NCBI GenBank assembly: GCA_035493835.1
Contig: DATJHO010000126.1
Span: forward strand, 1 to 6,923
DNA length: 6,923 nucleotides
Source: DASZTU01 sp035493835
Lineage (GTDB): Bacteria; Pseudomonadota; Alphaproteobacteria; Rhizobiales; Devosiaceae
Reading direction: 5' to 3'
Shown here: one piece after another, positions 1-6,156 of the stretch
How positions within the stretch are numbered: the stretch's first letter is position 1
Layout of the letters: each line of letters begins with the position of its first letter
Program-made: the position numbers and the translations under genes
The notes under the pieces: generated by a model
Databases searched by the model: none
Told to the model about the DNA's origin: nothing
Seen by the model: only the letters and a program-made list of their open reading frames with translations

Positions 1-1
1 C

Positions 2-763
2 GACGCCGCAAAACTGCCGGCCGAGGACGTGCTTGCCCTCGATGTTCAGAGCCGGGCAGGCACGGGCAAATACATCATCGCGGTGCCGCGTCTGCCGCGC
101 ATCGCCAATTTCGACGATCTTGATCCCTTGCGCGCCGAACCGGGGGTCAGCGTCGTCATCGTCGAGCCGGGGACCCCGATTCCCCCCTCGGATCTCATCA
201 TCCTGCCCGGCAGCAAGGCGACGCGCGCCGATCTGGCCGCGCTCAAGGGGGCAGGCTGGGACATCGACATCAAGGCGCACGCACGAGCCGGCGCAAAGCT
301 GCTCGGCATTTGCGGCGGTTACCAGATGCTCGGCAGGTCCATCAGTGATCCGGATGAGATCGAAGGGGCGGCCGGAACGAGCGAGGGGCTCGGGTTGTTG
401 GATGTCGAGACCGTGCTCGGGTTGAGCAAGGAGCTCCGGGTCGAAAACGCCGAGGACGCCGTTACTGGCGCGCCTATTGCCGGCTATCACATGCATATGG
501 GCGTGACCGAAGGTCCCGCCCGAGCAAAACCCTTTGCCCTTCTTGGCGCGGCAGCCGAGGGCGCGCGCAGCCCCGACGGGCTGGTCATGGGCACTTACCT
601 CCACGGTCTGTTTGCCTCGGACGAATTCCGCAAAACCTTCCTCGGCAATGCCGCCAACGCCGATACCCGCTACGAGGCCGGCGTCGAGGCCGCGCTCGAT
701 GGCCTTGCCGCGCACCTCGAGGCTCATCTCGATCTTGAGGCGCTGCTGGCGCTGGCGCGGTAG
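2..763 (+). CDS. cobQ: Cobyric acid synthase CobQ, C-terminal half (5' end outside window)
   Basis: CobQ uses glutamine and ATP to amidate the b, d, e and g side chains of (adenosyl)cobyrinic acid a,c-diamide, giving cobyric acid in cytoplasmic cobalamin synthesis. The frame is open from base 2 (Asp-Ala-Ala-Lys-Leu-Pro), so the gene enters from the left; the GTG at 29 is internal, not a start. The visible 253 residues hold the end of the synthetase domain (PRLPRIANFDD region) and the class I glutamine amidotransferase domain. Its Cys nucleophile is in LLGICGGYQMLG (visible residue ~104) and its His in TYLHGLF (~201); PGSKATRADL is also typical of CobQ. Full-length CobQ is about 480-500 residues, so roughly half is missing. 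CbiP is the name of the same enzyme in the anaerobic pathway. The gene is convergent with queG, whose product needs cobalamin. Family assignment is firm. Confidence 0.95.
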   Translation, partial: DAAKLPAEDVLALDVQSRAGTGKYIIAVPRLPRIANFDDLDPLRAEPGVSVVIVEPGTPIPPSDLIILPGSKATRADLAALKGAGWDIDIKAHARAGAKLLGICGGYQMLGRSISDPDEIEGAAGTSEGLGLLDVETVLGLSKELRVENAEDAVTGAPIAGYHMHMGVTEGPARAKPFALLGAAAEGARSPDGLVMGTYLHGLFASDEFRKTFLGNAANADTRYEAGVEAALDGLAAHLEAHLDLEALLALAR

Positions 764-969
764 GGTTCGGGGCCGAACGCGACAGAGGTTGTGCCGAGCA
801 AAACAGCGATTCCCGCCTACGCGGGGAGGACCAAGGTTTTTCGGGCAGACGGGCTTTCGGGGGCACCCGCTGCTACGTCCACGGCGTCATTCCCGCGGCG
901 GCGGGAATCTCCGTTTTCACGCGCGCTCACCAAAGCTGAGGTCAATCCATCATCGATTCGGATCAAGCG
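764..969. other. Convergent intergenic spacer between cobQ and queG
   Basis: No credible gene is seen in these 206 bases. They hold two hairpin-forming repeats (listed separately) that lie between two converging stop codons. The hairpins could serve as bidirectional terminators, but neither is followed by a convincing T tract except a short TTTT at 837-840. Confidence 0.7.
809..908. repeat. Inverted pair of ATTCCCGC palindromes (REPIN-like doublet)
   Basis: The right copy, 889-908, is a perfect 8-bp stem: ATTCCCGC, loop GGCG, GCGGGAAT. The left copy, 809-828, is ATTCCCGC, loop CTAC, GCGGGGAG, a 7-bp stem including one T-G pair. Their flanks show that they face each other: GTC precedes the right copy on the inner side, and the complementary GAC follows the left copy on its inner side. 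Similar GTCATTCCCGC...GCGGGAAT palindromes are widespread intergenic repeats in proteobacteria. The arrangement resembles a REP doublet. It may terminate cobQ and queG transcription; that role is an inference. Confidence 0.65.
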
Positions 970-2103
970 CTAAGCCTCGATCTCCGCGCTCCACTCGGTG
1001 CGAACGTACGCGTCGGGCTCCTCATCAGCCGCACGGCGAAGGTCAGCCCCCCGCTCCGGATCCAGCCGCCGCAACGCCCACACGGCGGCGCCCCGGATCA
1101 GCGGCTCAGGATCCCGCAACCAGCCCTCGACGGCCGGCACCATTGACAGGTCGCCGGAATTGCCGGCCGCAATCAACACGTTGCGCAGGAACCGCGCGTG
1201 CCCGAGCCGTTTTACGGGCGATCCCGCGAACAGCGCGCGAAAGCCGGAATCATCGAGCGCAAGCAGTTCCCTGAGCGGGGGCGCCGAAAGGTCCTCGCGG
1301 GCGCGCAGCTTCATTTCGCTCGTCGCCCGGGCGAACTTGTTCCACGGGCACACGGCAAGGCAATCATCGCAGCCATAAATGCGGTTGCCCATGGCGATGC
1401 GGAACTCGTGCGGTATCGGCCCCTGATGCTCGATGTTGAGGTAGGCGAGGCATTTTCGCGCATCGAGCTGGAACGGGCCCGGAAAGGCGTTGGTGGGGCA
1501 GATGTCGAGGCAGCGCGAGCAGGTGCCGCAGCTTTCGGGATGGGAAGGGTCGGCGGGCAACACCGTATCGGTGAGGATGGCGCCGAGAAAGAGCCAGGAG
1601 CCGAATTTGCGGCTGACGAGCACGGTGTGCTTGCCCTGCCAGCCGATCCCCGCCGCCTCGGCCAGCGGCTTTTCCATCAGGGGGGCGGTATCGACAAAAA
1701 CCTTGACTTCGGCTCCGGTGCGGCGCGCAAGGAGCCCTGCCAACTCCTTGAGCCGCCCCTTGATCAGCTCATGATAGTCGCGGTTGCGGGCATAAACCGA
1801 AATGTTGCCGATCGATTTTTGCTCGAGCGCCGCGAGCGGATCGGCGTCCGGCCCATAATTGATCCCGAGCATGATGACCGAGCGCGCCTCCGCCCAGAGC
1901 GATTGCGGGCTGCCGCGTCGCTCGGCGGTCTCCTTCATCCAGGCCATATCCCCATGCCAGCCGGCCGCGAGCGCCTGCCTGAGCTTTTCCGGCAGGTCGG
2001 GCCGGGCATCGGCCGAAGCGATGCCGAAGGCATCAAACCCCAACGCCTCGGCACGGGCGCGAAGCTCGGAAACGAGGGAAGACGTGGCGGACGCGGCGAG
2101 CAT
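970..2103 (-). CDS. queG: Epoxyqueuosine reductase QueG
   Basis: QueG reduces epoxyqueuosine to queuosine at position 34 of GUN-anticodon tRNAs, using cobalamin and two [4Fe-4S] clusters, in the cytoplasm. The 377-residue product has a normal length. Residues 1-180 form the cobalamin-binding region, with FVDTAPLMEK holding the family's catalytic Asp (D138). Ferredoxin-type cysteines are C192, C195, C198, C202, C218, C245, C248 and C252, enough for two clusters. Residues ~275-377 resemble the HEAT-like tRNA-binding tail (DPEPLIRGAAVWALRRL). The ATG at 2103 is the only sensible start: the next Met is residue 53 and would delete conserved sequence. The start overlaps the brnA stop as TAATG, and the upstream bases show no Shine-Dalgarno, so translation is probably coupled to brnA. 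In other Hyphomicrobiales queG commonly follows a gst gene (from memory); here brnTA lies between them. Confidence 0.96.
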   Translation of the reverse strand: MLAASATSSLVSELRARAEALGFDAFGIASADARPDLPEKLRQALAAGWHGDMAWMKETAERRGSPQSLWAEARSVIMLGINYGPDADPLAALEQKSIGNISVYARNRDYHELIKGRLKELAGLLARRTGAEVKVFVDTAPLMEKPLAEAAGIGWQGKHTVLVSRKFGSWLFLGAILTDTVLPADPSHPESCGTCSRCLDICPTNAFPGPFQLDARKCLAYLNIEHQGPIPHEFRIAMGNRIYGCDDCLAVCPWNKFARATSEMKLRAREDLSAPPLRELLALDDSGFRALFAGSPVKRLGHARFLRNVLIAAGNSGDLSMVPAVEGWLRDPEPLIRGAAVWALRRLDPERGADLRRAADEEPDAYVRTEWSAEIEA

Positions 2104-2351
2104 TATTTGGCCGTGACGTCGCGCTCCAGCAGCATGCGTATGTAACGGGTATACGGCATGCCCTGGGTTTTGGCGCGCTCCTTGACTGCATCGAGCAGAG
2201 GCTGCGGCAACCGCATGTTGAGCTGCGCTTCCTTCTTGGCGAACTCGAAATGCGTCGGTTTGAACTGGTTAAAATCAAGATCAGCCAGGTCTTGCGACAG
2301 GAAAGCCTCGGCCTCCTCGTCGCTGCGCAATTTTGGCATGTTCCTATCCAT
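2103..2351 (-). CDS. brnA: BrnA antitoxin (CopG/ribbon-helix-helix family)
   Basis: This is the antitoxin and autorepressor of a type II toxin-antitoxin pair; it binds the BrnT toxin and, through a ribbon-helix-helix dimer, the operon promoter. The 82-residue product begins MDRNMPKLRSDEEAEAF, a hallmark of the family, followed by LDFNQFKPTHFEF. The DNA-binding part is the strand AQLNMRLP (~42-49) and helices at ~50-62 and ~66-78. A longer frame opens at 2375, but I choose ATG 2351 because a perfect AAGGAGG lies at 2366-2360, 8 bases upstream, while the first 8 residues of the longer form (MHRKEADR) look like the tail of BrnT. The start is 4 bases after the brnT stop. The stop overlaps the queG start in TAATG. 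If the toxin is damaged (see brnT), BrnA may persist as a regulator of queG; this is speculation. Confidence 0.88.
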   Translation of the reverse strand: MDRNMPKLRSDEEAEAFLSQDLADLDFNQFKPTHFEFAKKEAQLNMRLPQPLLDAVKERAKTQGMPYTRYIRMLLERDVTAK

Positions 2352-2355
2352 ACGA

Positions 2356-2625
2356 TCAGCCTCCTTGCGGTGCATGTAGCGCGCTTACCGGCCGAATGAG
2401 TTGCCTGCCATCCACTGTCCGCAACGTAAATGCAACGAACACAGGCCCACCCTCAGCAGTGCGGCCGATTGCGATCAGGCGATCCTCTTTATCCGAATGC
2501 GCCGGGTCGGGCGCCACCCGCGGTCCGTCGCGGAACATCGCTTCGATTTCCGCAATTGAAACGCCGTGCCTCTGACACTTTTCCAGATTGCCGTCGTCCC
2601 AATCGAACGCTGCCAGCAGCGTCAC
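2356..2625 (-). CDS. brnT: BrnT-family toxin, probably with a frameshifted C-terminus
   Basis: BrnT is a RelE-like ribonuclease toxin that blocks translation and is neutralised by BrnA. The 89-residue product has the family features in order: FDWDDGNLEKCQRHGVS (residues 7-23), the AEIEAMFRDGP helix and turn, then strands DRLIAIGRT (~48-56), PVFVAFTLRT (~61-70) and RQLIRPVSA (~74-82). Family members usually continue as ISAR followed by a short charged helix. Here the frame ends SALHAPQGG, while the frame two bases away reads YMHRKEADR directly after SA, exactly what would be expected of the missing tail. A 2-base loss in the GCGCGC run at about 2379-2384 would explain this. The start is GTG at 2625; its Shine-Dalgarno is poor. 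The ATG at 2633 is out of frame and hits TGA at once. Toxicity cannot be judged from sequence; loss of the Arg in SAR suggests reduced activity. Confidence 0.85.
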   Translation of the reverse strand: MTLLAAFDWDDGNLEKCQRHGVSIAEIEAMFRDGPRVAPDPAHSDKEDRLIAIGRTAEGGPVFVAFTLRTVDGRQLIRPVSALHAPQGG

Positions 2626-2645
2626 GACAACATGGTGCTATGCGT

Positions 2646-2657
2646 TTGTATATACAA
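2646..2657. promoter_or_regulatory. Perfect 12-bp palindrome, candidate BrnA operator and -10 region
   Basis: TTGTATATACAA is a perfect palindrome in the 41-base gap between the gst stop (2667) and the brnT start (2625), about 20 bases upstream of the GTG. On the minus strand its centre reads TATATA/TATACA, like a -10 box. No convincing -35 is seen at 17 bp. Ribbon-helix-helix antitoxins usually repress their own operon through short palindromes at the promoter, so this is a likely BrnA site. It would also place queG under BrnA control. This role is inferred. Confidence 0.55.
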
Positions 2658-2666
2658 GGAGCGTCC

Positions 2667-3368
2667 TCAAAAATCGAGATCCGTATATCCCTGTTTTGCC
2701 GGCATGCCCGTCACGCGGTCGTTGAGCAGGGTCCTAAAGGCAGGGCGGGATTTCATCCTGGCGTACCAGGTGCGGATCTCGGTGGCGCTCTCCCAATTGA
2801 CGTCGCCCAGATAATCGAGGCTCGAAAGATGGGCGGCCAGCGCAAAATCGGCGAGAGTCATGGTGTCGCCGGCCAGCCAATGGCGGGTCGCCAGTACCCA
2901 GTTGAAATAGTGCAGATGCTCGGAAAGGTTGGCCTTGGCCACGCGCAGCACCGCCGGGTCTGGCGTGCCCTGGCGGTCGCGCTTGACGATCTTTTCCTCG
3001 AGCACATAACGGGTCACTTCGTCGTTGAGCTTCATCAGCACCCAATCGAGCACCCGCCACATCTCGGCCCGGTCCGAGGGCTTGGCGGGAAACAGCCCCA
3101 TCACCACGCTGGGCGCATATCGCTCCTCGATCGCGTGAATGGCCGCAAGGCAGCCGATCACCGGCGGCTCGCCCGGCTCGAACAGCACCGGCACGGTGGA
3201 GGCGGGGTTGATCTCGAGAAATTGCGGCTCGCGTGTCCAAGGCTTGATCTCGACCAGTTCGAGCGGCACGCCGTATTCGGCGAACATCAGCCGCACCAAA
3301 CGGGAGGCAGGATCGAGTTGATGATGAAGGATCCGCGGCATTTTCTTCTTTTCGTTTCTGCTGCTCAT
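2667..3368 (-). CDS. Glutathione S-transferase family protein
   Basis: This is a cytosolic GST-fold protein; the substrate is unknown. Residues ~10-85 form the thioredoxin-like domain (RILHHQLDPASRLVRLMFAEYGV), with the cis-Pro in STVPVL (P60). The helical domain follows, with the folding motif TMTLADF (~169-175), in which T171 and D174 make the usual N-cap. The usual Glu-Ser glutathione contact is Gly-Cys in VIGCLAAIHAI (~70-80), so glutathione binding may differ. The length of 233 residues is normal. The start is uncertain: ATG 3368 adds the polar extension MSSRNEKKK, while ATG 3341 (MPRILHHQ) matches the usual family start and would give 224 residues; neither has a strong ribosome binding site. 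The gene is first in the minus-strand run gst-brnT-brnA-queG and is divergent from uppP. Its family is sure; its precise role is not. Confidence 0.9.
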   Translation of the reverse strand: MSSRNEKKKMPRILHHQLDPASRLVRLMFAEYGVPLELVEIKPWTREPQFLEINPASTVPVLFEPGEPPVIGCLAAIHAIEERYAPSVVMGLFPAKPSDRAEMWRVLDWVLMKLNDEVTRYVLEEKIVKRDRQGTPDPAVLRVAKANLSEHLHYFNWVLATRHWLAGDTMTLADFALAAHLSSLDYLGDVNWESATEIRTWYARMKSRPAFRTLLNDRVTGMPAKQGYTDLDF

Positions 3369-3484
3369 CTTGGCGAGTAAGATTTAAATCCAAGTTTGCA
3401 GGTAACAACACCCTTGGCGTTTGCCGGCAATTCGCGCTAGTGGCATAGGCAAACTATGGTTAAGCGTCAGGGGATAGGCATCGG
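3369..3484. promoter_or_regulatory. Divergent promoter region between gst and uppP
   Basis: This 116-bp region must hold the promoters of both flanking genes. For uppP a weak candidate is TTGGCG at 3414-3419 with CTAGTG at 3437-3442 (17-bp spacer). On the other strand the AT-rich 10-bp palindrome GATTTAAATC (3381-3390) could contribute a -10 for gst. All are weak matches and offered as candidates only. Confidence 0.35.
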
Positions 3485-4297
3485 ATGGGCGCTGATCAAG
3501 GAATTTTTGCGGCGCTCGCTCTCGGTGCGATCGAGGGTATAACAGAGTTTCTGCCGGTTTCCTCCACCGCCCACCTGCTGCTCGTCGGCCATTTTCTCGG
3601 TTTCCACAGCCCGGGCCGCGTCTTCGAGGTGATGATCCAGCTCGGGGCGATCCTCGCCATCGTGGTCGTCTATTTCGGCCGCATTTTCGCCATCCTGCGC
3701 GACGCCATGGCTGGCCACCGGGGCGCGCTCCGCTTCCTCGGCGGCGTGCTGATCGCGGCGCTGCCGGCGGCGCTCGGCGGCGTGCTGCTGCACGATTTCA
3801 TCAAGGGCGTGCTCTACGAGAGCCCCATCATCATTTCGATCGCGCTGATCGTGGGCGGCGTCGTGCTGCTTTTCGTCGACCACATGAAGCTGACGCCGAA
3901 ATATACCGATATCTATAATTTCCCGCCGCTGCTCTGCCTTTATATCGGGCTGTTCCAGGTGATGGCGCTCCTGCCGGGCGTATCGCGCTCGGGCGCAACC
4001 ATTGTTGGCGCGCTGCTGCTTGGCACGGACAAGCGTTCGGCGGCCGAGTTCACCTTTTACCTCGCTTTGCCTATCATGCTCGGCGCCTTCGGCTACGACG
4101 CCTACAAGAACCGCGAGCTGATCACCACCGGCCTGGGGGTCGACATTGCGGTCGGCTTTGCAGCCGCGTTCGTGTTCGCGCTGATCGTGGTGCGCTATCT
4201 ACTCGATTACGTGTCGCGCAGCGGTTTTGCGCTTTTCGCCTATTGGCGCATCTTCTTCGGCGCCATCGGGCTCTGGGGCGTGCTGCTGTTCAGGTAG
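3485..4297 (+). CDS. uppP: Undecaprenyl-diphosphatase UppP (BacA)
   Basis: UppP is an integral inner-membrane enzyme that removes the beta phosphate of undecaprenyl diphosphate on the periplasmic side, renewing the lipid carrier for peptidoglycan and other surface polymers; overexpression gives bacitracin resistance. The 270-residue product has the normal length. The first signature, EGITEFLPVSSTAHLLL (17-33), holds the catalytic pair E17 and E21, plus S27 and H30. The second, PGVSRSGATI (164-173), holds R168. Several hydrophobic helices are clear, for example ~51-63, ~84-101, ~114-131, ~224-240 and ~249-268. The start ATG 3485 has only a loose purine-rich stretch (AGGGGATAGG, 3469-3478) as ribosome site; an upstream ATG at 3456 is out of frame. 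The gene appears monocistronic: a repeat element follows it and the next gene is convergent. Confidence 0.97.
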   Translation: MGADQGIFAALALGAIEGITEFLPVSSTAHLLLVGHFLGFHSPGRVFEVMIQLGAILAIVVVYFGRIFAILRDAMAGHRGALRFLGGVLIAALPAALGGVLLHDFIKGVLYESPIIISIALIVGGVVLLFVDHMKLTPKYTDIYNFPPLLCLYIGLFQVMALLPGVSRSGATIVGALLLGTDKRSAAEFTFYLALPIMLGAFGYDAYKNRELITTGLGVDIAVGFAAAFVFALIVVRYLLDYVSRSGFALFAYWRIFFGAIGLWGVLLFR

Positions 4298-4436
4298 GGT
4301 TTTGGGCGCCCCCCCTCCCCAACCCTCCCAAGGGGTGGGTGCAGGTCCGGTGTTCGTTGAATGGCCACCGTCACGACAAGCTCAGCCGAACACTCTCCCC
4401 CTTGCGGGGAGGGCTGGGGAGGGGGAGGCCAAAACC
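4298..4436. repeat. MITE/REPIN-like element with ~35-bp imperfect terminal inverted repeats
   Basis: The left arm starts one base after the uppP stop and reads GGTTTTGGGCGCC, then CCCCTCCCCAACCCTCCC, then AAGGGG (4298-4335). The right arm (about 4397-4436), read on the minus strand, is GGTTTTGGCCTCC, CCCTCCCCAGCCCTCCCC, GCAAGGGG: the same pattern with few changes. Inside them is a second inverted repeat, GTGTTCG (4350-4356) and CGAACAC (4387-4393), enclosing a segment with GACAAGCTCAG, a string seen in other proteobacterial intergenic repeats. It has no coding capacity. Mobilisation in trans is possible; alternatively it may act as the bidirectional terminator for uppP and the SDR gene. No clear target-site duplication is visible. 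Confidence 0.6.
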
Positions 4437-4483
4437 TCATGCATGCAGCGGAAACCCGCAGCCACCCATGGCCAGGGCCCCGA

Positions 4484-5452
4484 TCAGGCCGTCTGCCGAT
4501 CGAATTGGCCGTGCTTGCGAAAACGCCAGAGATAGCTCGGCAGCACCGCGCTCATCGGCGCCGGGGTGATGCCAAAGGCAGCGAGCGTCCGCTTTTCCCT
4601 GATCGCCTCCTCAGAGACCACATTGTCGGACTGCAACTGCACCACCTGGTCGGCAGTCAGCAGCGGCTTGGGCAGGAGGCTCATTGGCGCGGCCAGCAGT
4701 TTTGCGAGGCCGGGCGATACCGGCAGCAGCAAATTGTCGCGGCCGATCTCGCGCAGAATGCGCTGCATCAGCTGCTTGTAGGTTTCAATATCCGGCCCGC
4801 CGAGTTCATAAATGCGCCCGGCAGCCACCCCGCCTTCGGCGGCGATGGTGAAGGCCCGGGCCACGTCCCTGACATAGACCGGCTGGAATTTTGAGTTGCC
4901 GCCGATCAGTGGCAGGATCGGCGACGAGCGCGCCAGCGATGCCATCAGATTGAAGAAATGATCGTCCGGCCCGAAGACCAGCGAGGGCCGCATCACCACG
5001 ACTTGCGGAAAGGCGGCGAAAGCCGCGGCCTCCCCAGCTGCACGCGAGCGGGCGACAACGCTTTCGGACTCGGATCCGGCGCCCAGAACCGACATATGCA
5101 CCAGCGCCCGGACGCCCGCAGTGGCGGCGGCCGTTGCCACATTGCGCGCGCCCTCCACATGCACGGCGTCAAAACGCTGCCGGCCGCGCTCCACCCCGAT
5201 GCCGACGAGGTTGATCACCATCGTCGCCCCGGCCACCACGCGCGCAACTGAATCCATGTTGCGCACATTGGCCTGGATCGCGACAATCTGCCCCACATCG
5301 CCCAATGGAAGCAGGTGCCCGGCCAAGTCGGGCCGGCGCACGGCGACGCGAATGCGGTGGCCCTGATGCGCAAGCATTTGCACCACCTGGGTCCCGACAA
5401 AGCCGGACCCGCCAAAAACAGTCACGACTTCTTTGCTGGCGTGGTCCATCAT
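4484..5452 (-). CDS. NDUFA9-like atypical short-chain dehydrogenase/reductase (NAD(P)-binding)
   Basis: This 322-residue protein resembles the complex I NDUFA9 subunit family of extended, atypical SDRs. It starts with a beta strand and the dinucleotide motif GGSGFVG (14-20), followed by RVAVRRPD (34-40), VINLVGIG (78-84), the HVEGARNVATAA helix (~97-108), HMSVLGAG (~117-124) and MRPSLVFGPDDHFFN (152-166). Relatives have YARSKAxGE in the catalytic position; here it reads VARSRAAGE (131-139), so the Tyr and Lys are replaced by Val and Arg. Classical SDR chemistry is therefore unlikely; a structural, ubiquinone-related or NAD(P)-sensing role is more plausible. The start ATG 5452 (MMDHASKEVV) is preceded at 7 bases by GGAG. 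The gene converges on uppP and diverges from the VOC gene. The function in bacteria is not established. Confidence 0.88.
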   Translation of the reverse strand: MMDHASKEVVTVFGGSGFVGTQVVQMLAHQGHRIRVAVRRPDLAGHLLPLGDVGQIVAIQANVRNMDSVARVVAGATMVINLVGIGVERGRQRFDAVHVEGARNVATAAATAGVRALVHMSVLGAGSESESVVARSRAAGEAAAFAAFPQVVVMRPSLVFGPDDHFFNLMASLARSSPILPLIGGNSKFQPVYVRDVARAFTIAAEGGVAAGRIYELGGPDIETYKQLMQRILREIGRDNLLLPVSPGLAKLLAAPMSLLPKPLLTADQVVQLQSDNVVSEEAIREKRTLAAFGITPAPMSAVLPSYLWRFRKHGQFDRQTA

Positions 5453-5679
5453 CTATCGGCTCCAGATCACGGGATCGCCATGAGTCTAGCGCGAAGTTTT
5501 GGCCCCTGTCGAGGGTCAAGTCGAGGCGTCACAATGACTTGTCGGCTGCCCGGACGAGCTTTGCCGTTGTTCCGGCGGCATTCCCGCCGTTCGGCGTCGG
5601 CGTGGCTCCCGGGCAAGAACAACAGCGCGGGAAGAACTGGCAATCGCCGGCGGATCGGACGATAATTGGAGGCCGATCG
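5453..5679. other. Divergent spacer between SDR and VOC genes
   Basis: These 227 bases carry no credible gene; overlapping open frames are low-complexity Arg/Pro-rich shadows. It must contain the promoters of both neighbours, but I see no clear boxes. One perfect 6-bp GC hairpin (CGGCGG 5573-5578, loop CATTC, CCGCCG 5584-5589) is present. The last bases hold the VOC gene's Shine-Dalgarno, GGAGG at 5668-5672. Confidence 0.5.
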
Positions 5680-6117
5680 ATGGATAGGGGAACGTCGATG
5701 CTGACCACCAACGAGGTCATGGCCTTTCTCGCCACGGCCGACGCCGATTCGGCGACCCTGTTCTATCGCGACCGCCTGGGCCTGCGACTGGTTGCGGAGA
5801 CGGAGTTCGCGCTGGAATTCGAGGCCGGCGACGCGCTGACGAACCTCAGGGTGCAGAAGGTCGCGGCGGTCATTCCTACGCCTTACACCGCCCTGGGCTG
5901 GAAAGTCGGCAACATCGCCGAAAAAGTCGAGGCCCTGAGCAAGCGCGGCATCGCCTTCGAGCGCTTCGACGGGCTCGAGCAGGACCAGCACGGCATCTGG
6001 CAGGCGCCGGGGGGCGGGCGAATCGCCTGGTTCAAGGACCCGGACGGCAACATCTTGTCGCTCGTGCAACTGGCGCCGGTGACCGCGCCGCCCGAACCGA
6101 CCCAGCCCATCACCTGA
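5680..6117 (+). CDS. VOC superfamily protein (glyoxalase/bleomycin-resistance fold)
   Basis: This small cytosolic protein of 145 residues has the paired beta-alpha-beta-beta-beta modules of the vicinal oxygen chelate fold. Module 1 is visible in VMAFLATADADSATLFYRDRLGLRLV (residues 13-38), and module 2 in VGNIAEKVEALSKRGIAFERF (~76-96) and AWFKDPDGNILSLVQ (116-130). The metal ligands usual in active VOC enzymes are not obvious: there is no His in the first strand, and the final Glu of DPDGNILELVQ is Ser127 here. It may bind a ligand without metal or act as a resistance-type sequestering protein; the substrate is unknown. I choose ATG 5680 because GGAGG ends 7 bases upstream; ATG 5698 (MLTTNEVMAF) is also possible, with AGGGGA upstream. 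The in-frame extension back to 5305 overlaps the SDR gene and is not credible. Confidence 0.85.
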   Translation: MDRGTSMLTTNEVMAFLATADADSATLFYRDRLGLRLVAETEFALEFEAGDALTNLRVQKVAAVIPTPYTALGWKVGNIAEKVEALSKRGIAFERFDGLEQDQHGIWQAPGGGRIAWFKDPDGNILSLVQLAPVTAPPEPTQPIT

Positions 6118-6156
6118 GTCGGTTGTCGGCTCGGTGCAAAGAGCCCCCTTTGCCGA

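Noticed and set aside
809..908. Possible CRISPR repeats
   Set aside because: Only two palindromic copies exist, in inverted rather than direct orientation, with no regular spacers or cas genes.
534..1274. 246-codon Arg/Pro-rich plus-strand frame across the cobQ end and the queG end
   Set aside because: It overlaps two real genes and the repeat doublet, and its composition is typical of a wrong-frame translation of GC-rich DNA.
1198..2145. 315-codon open frame on the plus strand opposite queG
   Set aside because: It is antisense to a clearly recognisable queG, has Arg/Gly/Ala-rich composition and no family motifs; long antisense frames are expected at this GC content.
2352..2375. Longer BrnA form starting at ATG 2375
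   Set aside because: The AAGGAGG sits after that start but 8 bases before ATG 2351, and the extra residues MHRKEADR look like BrnT tail sequence.
2430..3380. 316-codon open frame on the plus strand opposite gst and brnT
   Set aside because: It overlaps real genes antisense, spans the intergenic operator region and has no recognisable domain.
5305..5679. N-terminal extension of the VOC gene back to 5305
   Set aside because: It overlaps the 5' end of the SDR gene antisense, has no domain content, and the Shine-Dalgarno at 5668-5672 marks the start at 5680.
5467..6069. 200-codon minus-strand frame opposite the VOC gene
   Set aside because: The VOC motifs are on the plus strand; this frame is a compositional shadow without motifs or a ribosome site.
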